Assembly: GCF_000001735.4 (NCBI RefSeq)
Contig: NC_003074.8
Coordinates: 4,712,101-4,776,100 of the forward strand
DNA length: 64,000 nt
From: Arabidopsis thaliana
Taxonomy: Eukaryota > Streptophyta > Magnoliopsida > Brassicales > Brassicaceae
Reading direction: 5' to 3'
A program made the translations under genes and the position numbers. The notes under the pieces were generated by a model. It was not told the origin of the DNA. It made no database searches and saw only the letters and a list, made by a program, of their open reading frames with translations. This document shows positions 22,516-34,858 of this stretch, piece by piece. Each line of letters begins with the position of its first letter. The stretch's first letter is position 1.

Positions 22516-23893
22516 CTAGAGTCTGAACAATGTTTTAAGATTGTAAGGTGCAGTGACATTAGGTGGTCCGCTCCAAATCAGCTCAGCGATCTGTTGATGA
22601 GCCGTTTCCGTCAAATGAGAAGGATCAAAGAAGACGTAATCATCAGCGTTTTCGCATAGCTTGTAACCTTGCGATGGTCCATTTCGGAATCCACATGTAT
22701 TGATTCCCCTCAACGGCCCACTCCCGCAACATGCCATCTCCCCTTCCTTAAAACCGTAACGAGAAGGATTGTTGATTCTTTGGGATAGAGAAGTGTGAAA
22801 GTCATGAAGAGCGTATTTGAATCCGGATAACCGGCGCTCTAGACGCCTCAAGACTTTTGGAAATTCTTGGTTATGGAGATTGATCAGCTCTGTGACTGGC
22901 TCGAAACAAGATCCTATCTTTGTACTGTTTATTATCAATGCGCTTGGTGTACAACCAAATGGACCCAAGCTCAAGAATCCGAATTTCCTTGCTCCTAATT
23001 TATACAACTCCTGAAAAGAAAGATTTCACATTTTTATCATACATAATCAAAGGTTCTATTCCTCTCTGCTTTTAGTTGACAAAACCAGTTACTTACCTCG
23101 ATTACAGTCGTTGTGTTACCGATGACGAAATCGATGAATCTTTCTTTGGTAGTGTTACTAAAAGTTGAGGTATTTGCAAAGAATGGGTATTGATAGTCAT
23201 TTGCTCCTATGTGAAAAAGATAAACAGCTTTCGAGATTACTCTCCTCGCCTCTGCATCTCCTAAATTAGACCTCAACGTTTTCTCCACGTTCTTGAAGTT
23301 GTTTAACTGTGTTCCCAAATCTTTCGACTTTGATGAAACCAAAAAAGGAATAGAAAATTCTTAGTCAAAACAGAAAATTTTAGGTCTTGTTGATCTATTG
23401 ACGAGATTAGTTACCGATCCGGGAAAAGTTCCGGCGAAAACTCCGGCGGCTGTAGTAGCGAAATTAAGTCCATAGGTTAGTTGACTGTTACTGTAACCAG
23501 GTTGTAGATTTGGCGGGATCAACGGTAACCATGCGTATTCAGCTGCCACGTCAGATTATAATCCGTTAGAAAAAAAGAAAGTAAAAGAGTACAAAATAAA
23601 ACTCATGTATCAAATTGGTGATTACCAATAAAATCTATCATTATTCGTCCATCAGAGACCCGTCCCGTTGGAAACTTGAACGTTGTTTTACCATACGGCC
23701 AGAAATTTGATCGGAAACTTGAGATAGAGTCGAAGTAATTATTGTTTCCGGCTTCAAACAGAGAATCTCCAAACGCAAACAAGGCGGCTTGGTTCGTTTT
23801 AAGATCTTCTTTGCAAGAAATCGAGACGATCGATAAGCTTATAGTGCAGATGAATAAGATGATGATGATGGAATTAAATCTAGGACTTGCCAT
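22516..23893 (-). CDS. GLIP4: GDSL-motif lipase (GLIP4-type)
   Basis: Minus strand, four exons: 23893-23626, 23542-23415, 23327-23097, 23010-22516; about 373 aa. The hydrophobic N-terminus (residues 8-26) is a signal peptide. All four SGNH blocks are canonical here: FAFGDSLFEAGN (Ser44), the block II Gly in the TYGLNFATTAAG stretch, IGANDY (Asn175), and FFDPSHLTE (Asp338, His341). It should therefore be a competent secreted esterase/lipase, in contrast to the two ESM1-type neighbours. Its exon layout (four exons, merged last exon) also differs from theirs, so it is an older family member. An in-frame GTG codon lies four codons upstream but the ATG in front of the signal peptide is preferred. 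A TATA-like TATATAAAA (minus strand) lies at about 23946-23954. Confidence 0.92.
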
Positions 23894-25372
23894 GTTTAGT
23901 TGCACTATCTTTTTCTTACTAAAACAAAAACTATTCTGCGATCCGTTTTATATACATGTAGGTGTTTTATTTATTTAGTATTTTTAGTTTAAAGATGTGT
24001 AACGTGGTCAACTTGTGCGACTTTGAATATATATACAAAATTTTCATTACGGTTTTTTTTTATAAGGCTGCGGAGTTTGACGAAGACAGCGTCAATAATC
24101 AATAGTAGTAGACTGTACAAAAATCTTCTAACGGCCCATTATTTTTCTATAAACCTTTATGATTGTGCCTTCTAGTTTGTTGACTTCCAATGTTTTTCTC
24201 TTGAAATTTTTGACCAAGAAAATATATCTGCTTTTGAAAAAACAAAAAGTAAATTCCAATTGTTGAGGAAAGTTATACATTCAAAAAGCTTTACGTTGGA
24301 TTTGTCAAGTAAATGGAAAATTCAACGTTTAGTTACGAAGAAAATAATTGTGGATGTCGAGTGGGCTTTCATTATCCACGACTGTAGAGCAACAAGAATT
24401 ATTCTAGCTGAAATGGGCTTTTAATAACACAGATATGAAATTAGATAGCTCATAACTCAGTATACTCTTTTTTTTTTTTTTTAAAGTAAAATAACTTACT
24501 TCCAAAACAAGTGATTACGGTGACGACTCAGACTGTCATAGTGTCATAGATTGGAAAACTAGTTTTGGTTTCTCTGTTATCCATAGTAAAATGTTGTCTT
24601 ATGATAATGGGAATTTCACGGTGTACTTGGGAAAAGAATTAGTCGCAAACTCGTTGATTGAACAATGAATCTTCATCTAGACAGCCTTAAGCCTTTAGTT
24701 ACCCTACAGAATCATTTTGATGATTTCCAATATTTTCTTGTAAGCAATGTGGCCATGTGGGTGTATTATTATTTTTGTATTTTCATCAAATGGTTCACGA
24801 GAAAGTTTACAGGACAAAACTCAATTCTGTCTCATTTTTCCTTATTACCAGGCACGTTCTTTGTCTGGTTCGGTCTTGTTTCCTGAAGCTTTTTTAAATC
24901 TATTGTTTTCGAGGTGTACGAAGAATCTTTCTAATTGCTTTTAAAGTGAAAGTTGTTTGAATTATTCAAAACTAATGAATAAATAAGGCATATTTCTCAA
25001 AATCAATCAAGCAAAGTTAGGCAGAGAAGATTCATTGAACAGATAGAGAAGTTCCAAAGAGACTTTATTATAATGCTAAACAAGTTTGGGGGTACAAAAC
25101 ATTACACTTTCGAGGGTGATGATACGCTATAACAAAGATCAAAAAGAGAGCTCAGAAGACTAATAAACTGTCTTTTAAATAGAAAAGAAATACAAAAATG
25201 AAAGAACAAAACAAGACTTAATAGATAGATATTATTATACCTCTATTTACTTCATCACACCTTTTTTATTTCGACAAAATTAAAAGAGAAACTCTCTATG
25301 GAAGAGAGGCTCATGAGATACCAATGCATAGAGCTTGAGGTGTGACTTGTACCATCCCCCAACAGCAAAATC
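23894..25372. other. Intergenic: GLIP4 promoter and RAP2.2 3' end
   Basis: 23894-24060 is the GLIP4 promoter. The middle is AT-rich with a T run near 24470 and no supported gene; open frames around 24665-24944 have no domain. From about 25050 to 25372 lies the distal 3' UTR exon of the minus-strand RAP2.2. Confidence 0.5.
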
Positions 25373-25474
25373 CTGAAACAACCAAAAAAGAACGACAGAA
25401 GATTAATCCTGAAACCAACACTTAGGTTGTTTGTCTTTACGATTCAACAAGAAGAGCTTGTAACTGTAACTCAC
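25373..25474 (-). other. Intron in the RAP2.2 3' UTR
   Basis: On the minus strand, TGTTG|GTGAGTTAC begins the intron at 25474 and a pyrimidine-rich TTTGGTTGTTTCAG ends it at 25373. It starts 41 nt after the stop codon, below the ~50-55 nt distance that usually triggers nonsense-mediated decay. Inferred from splice consensus only. Confidence 0.6.
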
Positions 25475-25515
25475 CAACACAGCTTTATTTACAAACTAAG
25501 GAACCATCGATCACT

Positions 25516-26900
25516 TCAAAAGTCTCCTTCCAGCATGAAATTGATCTCATCTAAGCTCCATAGCTCCACTGGGTTTTCCTCTTCCTGAGTCACAGCACCA
25601 GCATCTGCGCCAAGCATGGCTTCCACTTCTAGTGGGGTGTCCCACAAGGCGTTGTCAAGGTATGCCATCAGATCGTCTGACTCATCAGAGTTTGGTTTGA
25701 GCTTCTTGGCTGCATTGGTTTCTTCAACAAATGATGCTTCGTTGTTATTGACAAGCATTGAAGAGATCTCGGGTGTTTTAGGGCCGTGATCACTCCACCC
25801 GAACTCAGAACAGTCGAAGGAGTTACTGCCCTGATCGGAACTGAAATACTGGTATCCATTGTTACCTCCAGCATCGAACGAGTTTGTTAACCCAAACTGA
25901 TTGTTGTACATCTGAGGCTTCTCTTCCATGAAACTCATATCACCAAAAGAGTTGTCAAAGGAGTTGTTGCAGTACTGCTGACTCAGATGTGTTGGCTGCT
26001 GAACCAAAGTTACGCTTTTGTTTGGTTTAGCCACTGATTTCTGAAGATTATTAGTCTTAGCACTAGGACGTTTCTGGGATACGACGCTAGGGTTCTTCTC
26101 CTCGGGAAAATTCACCTTAGCTTTCGTGCCACGGATTCTGCGTGCTGCAGCATCATAAGCTCTTGCTGCTTCCTCAGCAGTGTCGAATGTTCCAAGCCAT
26201 TCTCGGGAGCCTTTTCTCGGATCACGGATCTCCGCAGCCCATTTTCCCCAAGGACGCTGCCTAATCCCTCGGTATTGATTCTTCCTCTTCCTCTTAGAAG
26301 ATTTCTCAGCTTGCTCAGCGGACTCTACAGTTTTCTTGGCATATGCTGAACCTACTGTAGCCAAACACACACAATATCAATCATAAGCTGAATAGAACAA
26401 ACAAAACTGCATCCCTTCAGGAGCTAAGGACGGTAAGCTGGTATATAATCAACATAGTAACAGCAGATGGTTACAAGACCAGTGAGATCAACCAATTCCA
26501 AAGACTAAGCTATAAACTAAGAAAAGCCTCTGAAAACCTAAAGATCTAAAAATTTCATGAGCTTTCCAATTCAAATAAAAGTTGAGATTCGAATCAAACC
26601 CAAATATATACCAGTGGAGACGAAAGCGGAAGCTACGGGCTTAGTAGTTGCGGTGAAGACGAAAGGCTTAACATTGACGAAGACATCATCATCGTCTTCG
26701 CAGTCAAAAGCCGAGTCATCCTTAAACCCTTGGAAATCAGCTTCGAAATCATCGTCAAGATCGAAGAAATCGGATCGCTTATTCGATCTCTTCTTTGAAG
26801 CTTTCACTTTGTTTTTCAGATCCGGCCAGATAAACTCGTTAGTGACGCGGAGGGACCTCGGCGGAGGTATGAAATCGGAGATTATAGCTCCTCCACACAT
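25516..26900 (-). CDS. RAP2.2: RAP2.2, group VII AP2/ERF transcription factor
   Basis: Minus strand, exons 26900-26612 and 26354-25516; about 375 aa. The protein starts [13 protein letters not shown], the Cys2 N-degron of group VII ERFs, whose oxygen- and NO-dependent oxidation leads to proteasomal removal (established knowledge). An acidic segment follows ([13 protein letters not shown]). A basic run KRKRK (residues 117-121) is the likely nuclear signal. The single AP2/ERF domain is at ~122-180 with [19 protein letters not shown] and [19 protein letters not shown]. The C-terminus is Asn/Ser-rich and ends with an acidic [14 protein letters not shown] activation motif. It activates hypoxia-response genes. 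Alternative acceptors near 26351-26354 could shift the product by one residue. The position of the intron just before the AP2 domain is normal for the family. Confidence 0.96.
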
Positions 26901-29536
26901 GGTGGCTTCACGAAAGCTCTACTCTTTTTAGGGGTGTAAATGATCAGAAATAGAATCTTCGGGGCGAAATAATAAATATTCGATTCTTTGGGGTTCTCTT
27001 TTTTAGTTTTTCTTCTTTGTCTCGATGTTACTCTCCAGAAAGAATGAGAAAGGGTGGGTCGTATATTATATAGATTGATTCTTTACTATTATACCCTTAC
27101 CTGTGACTCGTAATGGCTGTTATGTGTTTAAGCCTTTAAGGTGATTTGTCATGGTTTGGGTGGCTGAATATAATTTTACAGTTTAGTGCTTATTATATAA
27201 TGAAAAAATGCAATAATTGGTGTAGATTCTTTTGATGTTATCACTATATATGGAAGATAATCATGCAATGAAAATATCTAATTTTCATAATCCACTAGTA
27301 GATACTAGATAATCATGCATTGAACAAATGTTCTCATAATTAGCTAGTAGACCAAACGTGTTTTACAAATATATTGAAAAGCTATGTTTTGGTATATTTG
27401 ATTATTTATCAACCCTTTAAAATATGTAATATATGGTTTTATAACAAAATAAGTTAATACAAGGTAAGTTGCATCCCAATGTTGTCATATTTGACTGTCC
27501 TTAGAAATGTCAAAACTCAAAAGTAATTTCCCAACTTTTATAATTGACGCTTTTTGAACATGAAACACGTACGAACGTTCTAAAGTTAGAACTAATTATT
27601 CTTGTGGTTTTCAGTTTTGCATGGTTTATGATCTGGAAGTCCAATACAATCGTCCGTTGTGAACCTTTTAGTGTGTAACAGGGAATGATTTATGTAAAAA
27701 GATTCTACACATTTTGACAGCATAGTTTATGTCAAAGAACAAAAATTCAAGGAAAAAAGAAGAAAAATTAATACACATCTTTAGCCATTATTAGCAATGA
27801 CATCTTCCACGTATTAGGCTAACATATATAGATGCTTCTAGCTAGCAGTAGAAAAAGATAAATTTTAATCCCAGATAGTTGCCAACTTTCAAGTAAGTAA
27901 ACAAATCAATCATGTGTGTTAGAATCGACGAGATTTGTTGAGATTTCAAAATAAATGAACCCCATCCCTAGATGATATTATCATGGAGTGGCAATATTGG
28001 AAATACCAAAAATGAGCTCATCTATGGGCGTGTTTGTGTTACACGGAGTTCATTGAATCTTGAGACTTGGAAAAGAGATAAAAGAAAGACAAGTTGAGCA
28101 AGTGGACTCTACAAGGCTTTGCGTTGCCCGAGTCCCACCTTGTTACCACACGCTTAAGTCTTAACGCACATCTTCAAAACTAAAAGATCATCAACTATTT
28201 ATTGTTAATTGCATATCAATTCTTCTAAATGAAAATTGTCCGGTGTATCTTAACATGTTTAAGATACCCGTTAATCTTCATAGTTTTTTCGAAATCATAT
28301 TCCGAAGAGTTGAAGATGGATAGTAGTATACGTTTGTAGTAAATCAATGTGTATATCTACAAAAGATAAAATAATACCCCCAAAAATCCCAAAAAAGAAA
28401 TAAGTAGAGAAGATAAAGTTAAGAATGCAAAAGGAGGTAGGACCATTATCCTTTGGTACGATTGAGACAAAGCTCCAAAAATAGTTGATCTCAAGAAACA
28501 GAAGATGATGTAAGTTTTGAAAGCTACCCATCCGTATCCCTGCAATTATTTTTGTTTCCGTTATTAAATGAGCTGTAGAGTATAGACAAGCAAAATTTAA
28601 AATAACGAAAATATTTAGAAAAAGTAATTAAAATGAGCACTATTTTATTATTATATCTTATGCTAGGAAAATGTAAATGAAATTATTTTGTTCATTTTTG
28701 AATGGTAGTAGGTGATCTGCATCTAATTTTAGATGGCTGTAAAAATCTAGAAAGGTTCCAATCGAATATTTCAATCTCTCAAATCTAAAGGCTTTATTTA
28801 ACTCCTAATCTGGTTGTCTGCCACTACCACCAGTTAACTACACACCTGCACTACACGTATCTTCTAGTTGAGGCTATAATCGAATCATCATTCTTTAACC
28901 CAATTTTATATTACTATCTAAGAATATACATCTATTTCTCAGCATAAAAGATTAGGGGGAACCCATCATTTTGACTTTGGCTTATCCGGAAAATTGGATG
29001 ATCATGATTCATGATATATAATAAAATAAAATCAGCATCACAAGTATTATTTTTTCTTGTCTAAATATAAGTATTTTCGGTTGTATGCAAATTTTTTATT
29101 GTCCTTTTAATTTTTGACACAGTTTTAAATCAATTTTTAAAAGTCATATAAACTCTCTATTAAAACTAAAAAAAATGAAGTTTCGATGAACACATATAAA
29201 TAGAAACAAATTTAAAATCATCATATCTTTTTCTACTTTTACCAACTCATCTAGAAAAAGATATGTTGAAGTGCATAGATGTGGGCTTGGAGCTTAAAGC
29301 TTAATAAGCCTCAATAAAAGCCCATATCACAAGTGAAAGATATTCTTCAGCTACTTCTACAAAAATGGGACGTTCTTTAGACGCTCTATCTTTCTTAACA
29401 ACAAAACAAAAGATACATATTTATATTACACCAACAAAGATCATAGACGACAACAACAACAACTTATGATCTTTCTTTTTCACTAGTACAACAAACAGAG
29501 ACCAGAATTTTCCCGGTCACCAGATCCTAAACCCCT
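26901..29536. other. Intergenic: RAP2.2 promoter, spacer, SBT1.5 3' flank
   Basis: 26901-27070 is the RAP2.2 leader and core promoter, with a TATATAATATA-like TATA region (minus strand) near 27062-27072. 27100-29350 is AT-rich spacer. A hydrophobic minus-strand frame at 28357-28543 follows a splice-acceptor-like TTGCAG but has no ATG or homology that I recognise. 29350-29536 is the probable SBT1.5 3' UTR. Confidence 0.5.
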
Positions 29537-31864
29537 TCAAAGAGGTTGTTGAAGAGTGACCACCAAGGGACTTGTCACATTCCGTTTCCCATCTGACCAA
29601 ACTATATGACCAGTCTCCACATTTGTCGCTCCTGGTGACAACTTCACCTCTGTGGTCTTAACCCTAACAACAAAACTCAGTTTCTGCCCCACCCGTCTGA
29701 ACGATAGCTTCTCCGGCTCAACCGTCACCGTAGTCCCTCTAGGCGGCCTAATCTTAATCTCGTAAACCGAATCCGAATCGCCTACATTTGTCACAGTCCT
29801 AATGAAATGTGTCGACATTTTACTCTCTCCATACTGCTGAAACACGACAGAGAACGACGGGTAGTTTAAATTCCCGACGTGTCCCGCTCGTCTTGCACCG
29901 TCACAGTCCGCTTGGCGACGGGTTATTGTCACAATGTTGGTTCTAGTGTAGTTAGAATTACACAAGAAGTTGATATAATCATAAGATGTTATATCATAGA
30001 CTAATCCCGGATCCATAGCTTTGGTTGGGTGAACATGACCCGAACCATAATCCATAACCGAAGATGTATTGCCAGTGGACTCATCCATCATCGGCTCACC
30101 GCTGTTATCAACCGTGTAAGCCGTGGTTATCAATGCTGATCTTATCGCCGCCGGACTCCAATCCGGATGAGCCGCCTTAAGCAAAGCAGCTAGACCAGAC
30201 ACGTGCGGGCACGCCATCGAAGTGCCTGATAAAATGTTGAACTCAGTTCTCCGGTTATCAGAAGTAACACCAGATGGACCAATCCGGTCAGGCCAAGCAG
30301 CTAGAATATTCAAACCAGGTGCGATTACATCCGGTTTAAGAATCTCCGGCGTCTCTGGATTAGGACCACGAGCAGAGAAAGATGCAACAACCGGTGCAGG
30401 TCGGATCCCAAGTCGGGTACCTTTGAAAACAATCGTAGCCGTTGGATGTTTCGATGAACGAGATTTGGATGATTCAGAGATATACCTACGAATCTCATCT
30501 CCTCCAGAAGCACCAACAGATGTCGCCGGTAACACGTGGCAATCAGCTACTAAACCTTCACCGTCAAACACACCATTCGCTATAATCATCCCCAAGCCTC
30601 CATTTTTCCGTACGATCTCACCTTTGGTTGCTCTAGAATTGATTCCTCTATCACAAAGAACGATCTTTCCCTTCACTAAATTCGGATCCAACGAGCCTTC
30701 AAGACACAGAGACGATGAGTAACCATCGCCGCCTAGTAAACTACCACCGTAAACAAGCGGGTACATTCGACCCGGATCCAGACCCGGTCCACCGTATACA
30801 CTAACACCAGAAATCATCTTCCCGTTACCGAGTTTCACATTGGCCGGAAAATCCCTATCGATTGTTCCAGCTCCGACTGTTGTCATCCACGGAGCAACAT
30901 TTGTCACCGTTAAAGCACCGGGACCTCCGTTACCGGCGGAAGCAGAGACGAATATGCCTCTGTCAATAGCTCCAAAAGCTCCAATAGCGATAGCGTCTAG
31001 GTAATAAGGAACCACGACGCCTCCAACGGAGAGAGAGATGACATCGACACCGTCGGCAACGGCGGTGTCGAAAGCGGCTAAGATATCGGAGTCGTAACAA
31101 CCGGAGTTCCAACAGACTTTGTAAGCGGCGAGTCTAGCTTTTGGAGCCATCCCAGCAGCGACGCCGTGAGCGTAGCCGAGAGTTGACGCCGGAAAAACGT
31201 AACGGCCGGCGGAGATTGAAGCTGTGTGAGTCCCATGTCCATCGGAGTCACGCGGAGAGCGAAACTCAGTCGTTTCATTCATTTTCCCGTTGGTTGCTTC
31301 ATACCCACCGCAGAAGAATCTAGCTCCGACGAGTTTACGGTTACAAGCAGACTCCGGAAAATCTTGGGAAGCGATACATTGGCCTTTCCATTTAATGGGA
31401 ACAGGACCAAGACCACGGTCATCAAAGCTAGGTCTTTCGGGCCAAACACCAGTATCGATAACTCCGATAACTAGATCCGACCCGAAATCAGACTCTTCGA
31501 GTAGACCCGCTTTGTCGGTGGACCTAAGACCAAGAAACTCAGGGGAACGAGTGGTGTGCAAGTGACGGACTTGTTCCGGGATAACAGAGATGACATGAGG
31601 ATGGTCTAAGAGTTGACTAGCGTCTTGTGAAGTGAGTCTAGCGGAGAAGCCATGGAAAACGGTGTCGTATGTGTGGATAATGGAGGGAGGAGAAGAGGTG
31701 AGTGAGGCAAGAGAGGAAGTGTACCAGTGAAAATGAGTGGGGAAGATTGAGGGTTTAGCTTCGTGGTCGACGTGGACGATGTAAGTCAAGGAGTTTGAAG
31801 AGGAAGCAGAAGAAGAAGGAGAAGAAAGAGTCAAGAGGAAGAAAAAGTAGAAGAAGAAAGCCAT
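29537..31864 (-). CDS. SBT1.5: Subtilisin-like serine protease (subtilase SBT1.5)
   Basis: Intronless 775-aa preproprotease on the minus strand, typical length for plant subtilases. It has a signal peptide (residues 1-~20) and an I9 propeptide (~27-105, starting LTYIVHVD). The S8 catalytic domain has Asp137 (VIGVIDTGVWPE), His210 (DSDGHGTHTA), oxyanion Asn312 (SASAGNGGPG) and Ser549 (LSGTSMACPHV). A PA domain is inserted between the His and Ser segments (~360-470). A C-terminal fibronectin-III-like domain follows residue ~660. All catalytic residues are present, so it should be active after propeptide removal in the secretory pathway or cell wall. The natural substrate is not known to me. GC content is higher than in the flanking spacers. 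The absence of introns is usual for this clade. Confidence 0.96.
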   Translation of the reverse strand: MAFFFYFFFLLTLSSPSSSASSSNSLTYIVHVDHEAKPSIFPTHFHWYTSSLASLTSSPPSIIHTYDTVFHGFSARLTSQDASQLLDHPHVISVIPEQVRHLHTTRSPEFLGLRSTDKAGLLEESDFGSDLVIGVIDTGVWPERPSFDDRGLGPVPIKWKGQCIASQDFPESACNRKLVGARFFCGGYEATNGKMNETTEFRSPRDSDGHGTHTASISAGRYVFPASTLGYAHGVAAGMAPKARLAAYKVCWNSGCYDSDILAAFDTAVADGVDVISLSVGGVVVPYYLDAIAIGAFGAIDRGIFVSASAGNGGPGALTVTNVAPWMTTVGAGTIDRDFPANVKLGNGKMISGVSVYGGPGLDPGRMYPLVYGGSLLGGDGYSSSLCLEGSLDPNLVKGKIVLCDRGINSRATKGEIVRKNGGLGMIIANGVFDGEGLVADCHVLPATSVGASGGDEIRRYISESSKSRSSKHPTATIVFKGTRLGIRPAPVVASFSARGPNPETPEILKPDVIAPGLNILAAWPDRIGPSGVTSDNRRTEFNILSGTSMACPHVSGLAALLKAAHPDWSPAAIRSALITTAYTVDNSGEPMMDESTGNTSSVMDYGSGHVHPTKAMDPGLVYDITSYDYINFLCNSNYTRTNIVTITRRQADCDGARRAGHVGNLNYPSFSVVFQQYGESKMSTHFIRTVTNVGDSDSVYEIKIRPPRGTTVTVEPEKLSFRRVGQKLSFVVRVKTTEVKLSPGATNVETGHIVWSDGKRNVTSPLVVTLQQPL

Positions 31865-33862
31865 CGACGGAGAAAGTTAGGGCTTTTTCTATTATTGTTG
31901 ATTCTGGATTTGGTTAGTGAGTGGAGGAAGAAGAAGAAGGTAGAGGGTACCACATTGACATTGCTACAGAAGCGGAGAAAGAGAGGATAGAAGAGAACTG
32001 TGGTTTCCCTAGTGTGTACAGAGAAAGGAAGCAGAAGAAGTTGTGTTTTTGTGAGCTGGAGGCACTGTCTTTTTTTATTTTGTTAATTACGTAAATACCC
32101 CTATATACTTTTCTAAATTATTGTGATAGTGTTGGAAACTTGAATAGTAGATTAGATATGGGATTTATTTGCTCACATAGCTATCATCCATTAGAATGAA
32201 CTGAATGAACAAACACAAAGAGGAAAGATAAAAACATTTATATTAGAATGCAGTTATGTTTCAGGTGGCAGATTCTTATGTTTTGGTCACGGGATTTTTA
32301 AATTTCTATATGCATTGCATTGCGTAGATTGGGATATTTGTCGATTATTATTATTAATACCATGTTTTGATTCCATCTTTGTTTAGCTTCAGACAAAAGT
32401 AAGGATTTTCACGTTGTTTGGATTTGGTAAAGCTAAGCCTAAAACTGATGGATGTCATGTGGGTCCTTTTGTTTGTTCGACATGTGTTCGAATCGCTCCT
32501 CCTGTACTAGAATCTTATGATAACTTGAACTTTTGTTAATCAAATAAGGATAAGGCTTTGTGATATTTATGTCCAATGTTGATTAGGAGTTAGATAGATT
32601 TAAAATGTTTTGAACAAATTAACTTATAAGTATTAATTAGTTTATCGCACGATTTGAATGGCTTATTAAAAAATTACAAACTAAAAAGTCTATTATTATT
32701 ATTTTATTTCCTTAAAAGTCTATAATTCATAGTTCGACGCTTACATTATATTGGACCTTTAAAAGCATAATTAATACGCGTTACGATGTGTCCATGTTCC
32801 AAAGAAAATCCACCTGACTAGTCGATGTTTATTGTATTATTGAACCATTTGATAAACCCAGAGACCAAAGCAGAGTGTTGAGTTCACGTGTTTTTGTTCT
32901 TTTCTGCTATATATTTTTTTTACAAGAAAATAACCATCTACAAGAATGTAAAGTCTATATAAAACGAAAAAATAGTGTACCCTATTCAACTGTATTGGCG
33001 GGTAATACGGCCAATAAGTAGGTCCAGAGTTTTTTTTTTAATTATTCAGGCATATTTCCTGCAGTTCATTGAAAAATTTACATTTACCATCCATTTTATA
33101 CATTTATTATCTTCGTTTTCTAATAGAGACTTCGGAGAAAAGAAAATGAGACATTTTTTTTGTTTAAACCAATTATTGACTATGGAGGAAGTCTAGTAAT
33201 GAGTATAGAAGCTCTCTAAAGCGGGACATAGAATGGACCTTTTCTCTAATCACCCTTCATTTTAGCTTTTGCTTTTAGTTTTTTTTTTCATCTTTGCTTT
33301 TAGTTTAGAAACAAAGGCGAACCATACCAGCAACTTTTGAATCTTAATTTTTAATTATATTTTTCTTTAGAAAGAAATTTTCGAGAGTAATTTTGTAAAT
33401 TTATGTAAAACTATTTCCATTGGGGTTTTTCATAATAGTTTTTTACAATTCAAAAAAATAAAAATAATGAAAATGAAAGAGAGAGAGTGTAAAAAGTTTC
33501 TCACTTGAGAAATTCTGAGATATTCTGTACAACCCATCATTACATTTCTCTTTCTACTATTGATTCAATTTTTTAACTAAAATAAAATTTTAATCATATA
33601 ATTAAATTATAATAAAATATTAATTTTTTTTTGTTTGAGAAACGGTGGGTTTCTCTTGGATGGAGATGCCCTAATGGGCTTATCAGGTTTCAATAAACTC
33701 ATGGGCCTCCAGTTTCTCATGAACAATAAACAAGACAATAAGCCAACAACTCGTTATAAGTTCATTCATACGACAATGAGCCAACATTAGGATGGAGAAA
33801 AACAAATACTTAAAAGAAAACATACTTAAACAAATTTATCGAATAAACCATCGATTGGCCTT
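31865..33862. other. Intergenic: SBT1.5 promoter and spacer
   Basis: 31865-32080 is the SBT1.5 leader and proximal promoter, a purine-rich (GAAG)-type strand. The rest is AT-rich with no supported gene. A possible MITE relic lies at 33417-33677. Confidence 0.5.
33417..33677. mobile_element. Possible MITE relic (~260 bp)
   Basis: The left end CCATTGGGGT (33417) and the inverted right end GCCCTAATGG (33668-33677) match at 8 of 10 positions. The interior is AT-rich and non-coding. The right-end motif GGAGATGCCCTAATGG resembles ends commonly seen on plant MITEs. No clear target-site duplication was found, so this stays tentative. Confidence 0.3.
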
Positions 33863-34858
33863 TTAGATACGAATTTGGCATGCGTGAGAAGAACTCCACA
33901 CAGATCCACAACCATAGCAAAACTGATATCCACACCTACGAATTCACAAAAACAAATCAAAATATTAGTAAATTAAAACTTAGTACTAAACAAAATATTT
34001 GCAATGATTAAAAACAAACCTGCATTTTATATGTTGACAACCCTCGACTTTATCAACATAGAATTTGCAACTAGGACACCTTCTCCACTGCTTATTTTTT
34101 GCCATCTGAATCAACAAAGCATCGTCTTCATCACTACTCTTCTTCTTCGTATTCCCAAATCTTTGAAACTCATCACACCCAATCCCCGCATGCCATGTCA
34201 CCTTACACTGCACGCAGAACAGTCTATGACAAGAACGACACTCCGTCTGCGTCACGTTAGCATCTCCATTTTCATTGTTCACCATCATCGCCGAACAATC
34301 TTTGAACGGACAATAGAATTTGTCCCACGAGGAGATCAAAGACTCGCACAAGATTTTCTCCCAACGGTCGAATACATCCTTAGGGATTAGATCTCGACAC
34401 GTGTAAGGCTCTATCAGTCGCGTGCACTCCACGTCAGGGCATTTGATCCTCGATGCGTTTTCTTTTATCTTAGTTGCCACGTAACGGACAGTACAGTCGG
34501 TGCAATAGGCGTGAGTGCAGTTAGTGGTTCCTCGGAAGATGTCTGAGGAAGGTTTTTCGTCCATACAGATCATACATAACCTTCTTGATGGTTCCATGGG
34601 TTCATTCTCGGCTTTAATCTCCGGTTCCTGCTTAACCAGCGTGACTAGATTCCTATGGACTTGAGGATGATGATTAACACCAACAGTAGAAGCGCCAAAA
34701 GAAGAAAACATAGCTTCTTGGAGATGGATCTCCGTAGCATAGCTTTCGTCGGCGATTGGGAAAATTTCATCGTAATCGAATAAAGCAGAGAGGTAGGTTT
34801 CGTCTACCAACATATCGGTGTCCACCTTTGTGCTTGACGACGATGATGATGAACCCAT
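33863..34858 (-). CDS. RBR (RING1-IBR-RING2) E3 ubiquitin ligase
   Basis: Minus strand, exons 34858-34020 and 33935-33863; 303 aa. The N-terminal ~90 residues are Ser-rich and unique. RING1 starts at CMICMDEK (~96) and runs through THAYCTDC. The IBR has FYCPFKDCSAMM, CRSCHRLFCVQC and a following GCDEF. RING2 has CPSCKFYVDKVEGCQHIKC, completed by exon 2 with CGYQFCYGCG; Cys in the EGCQH segment is the expected thioester-forming residue. The intron falls inside RING2 and only the acceptor at 33935 keeps the zinc ligands in frame. The protein ends shortly after RING2, with no Ariadne domain, so it belongs to the short plant RBR class. Target unknown. Probably At3g14250 by recognition. Confidence 0.92.

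Noticed and set aside
28295..28545. Hydrophobic minus-strand frame after a TTGCAG that resembles a splice acceptor
   Set aside because: No ATG exon upstream, no recognisable domain, and AT-rich DNA often yields hydrophobic frames.
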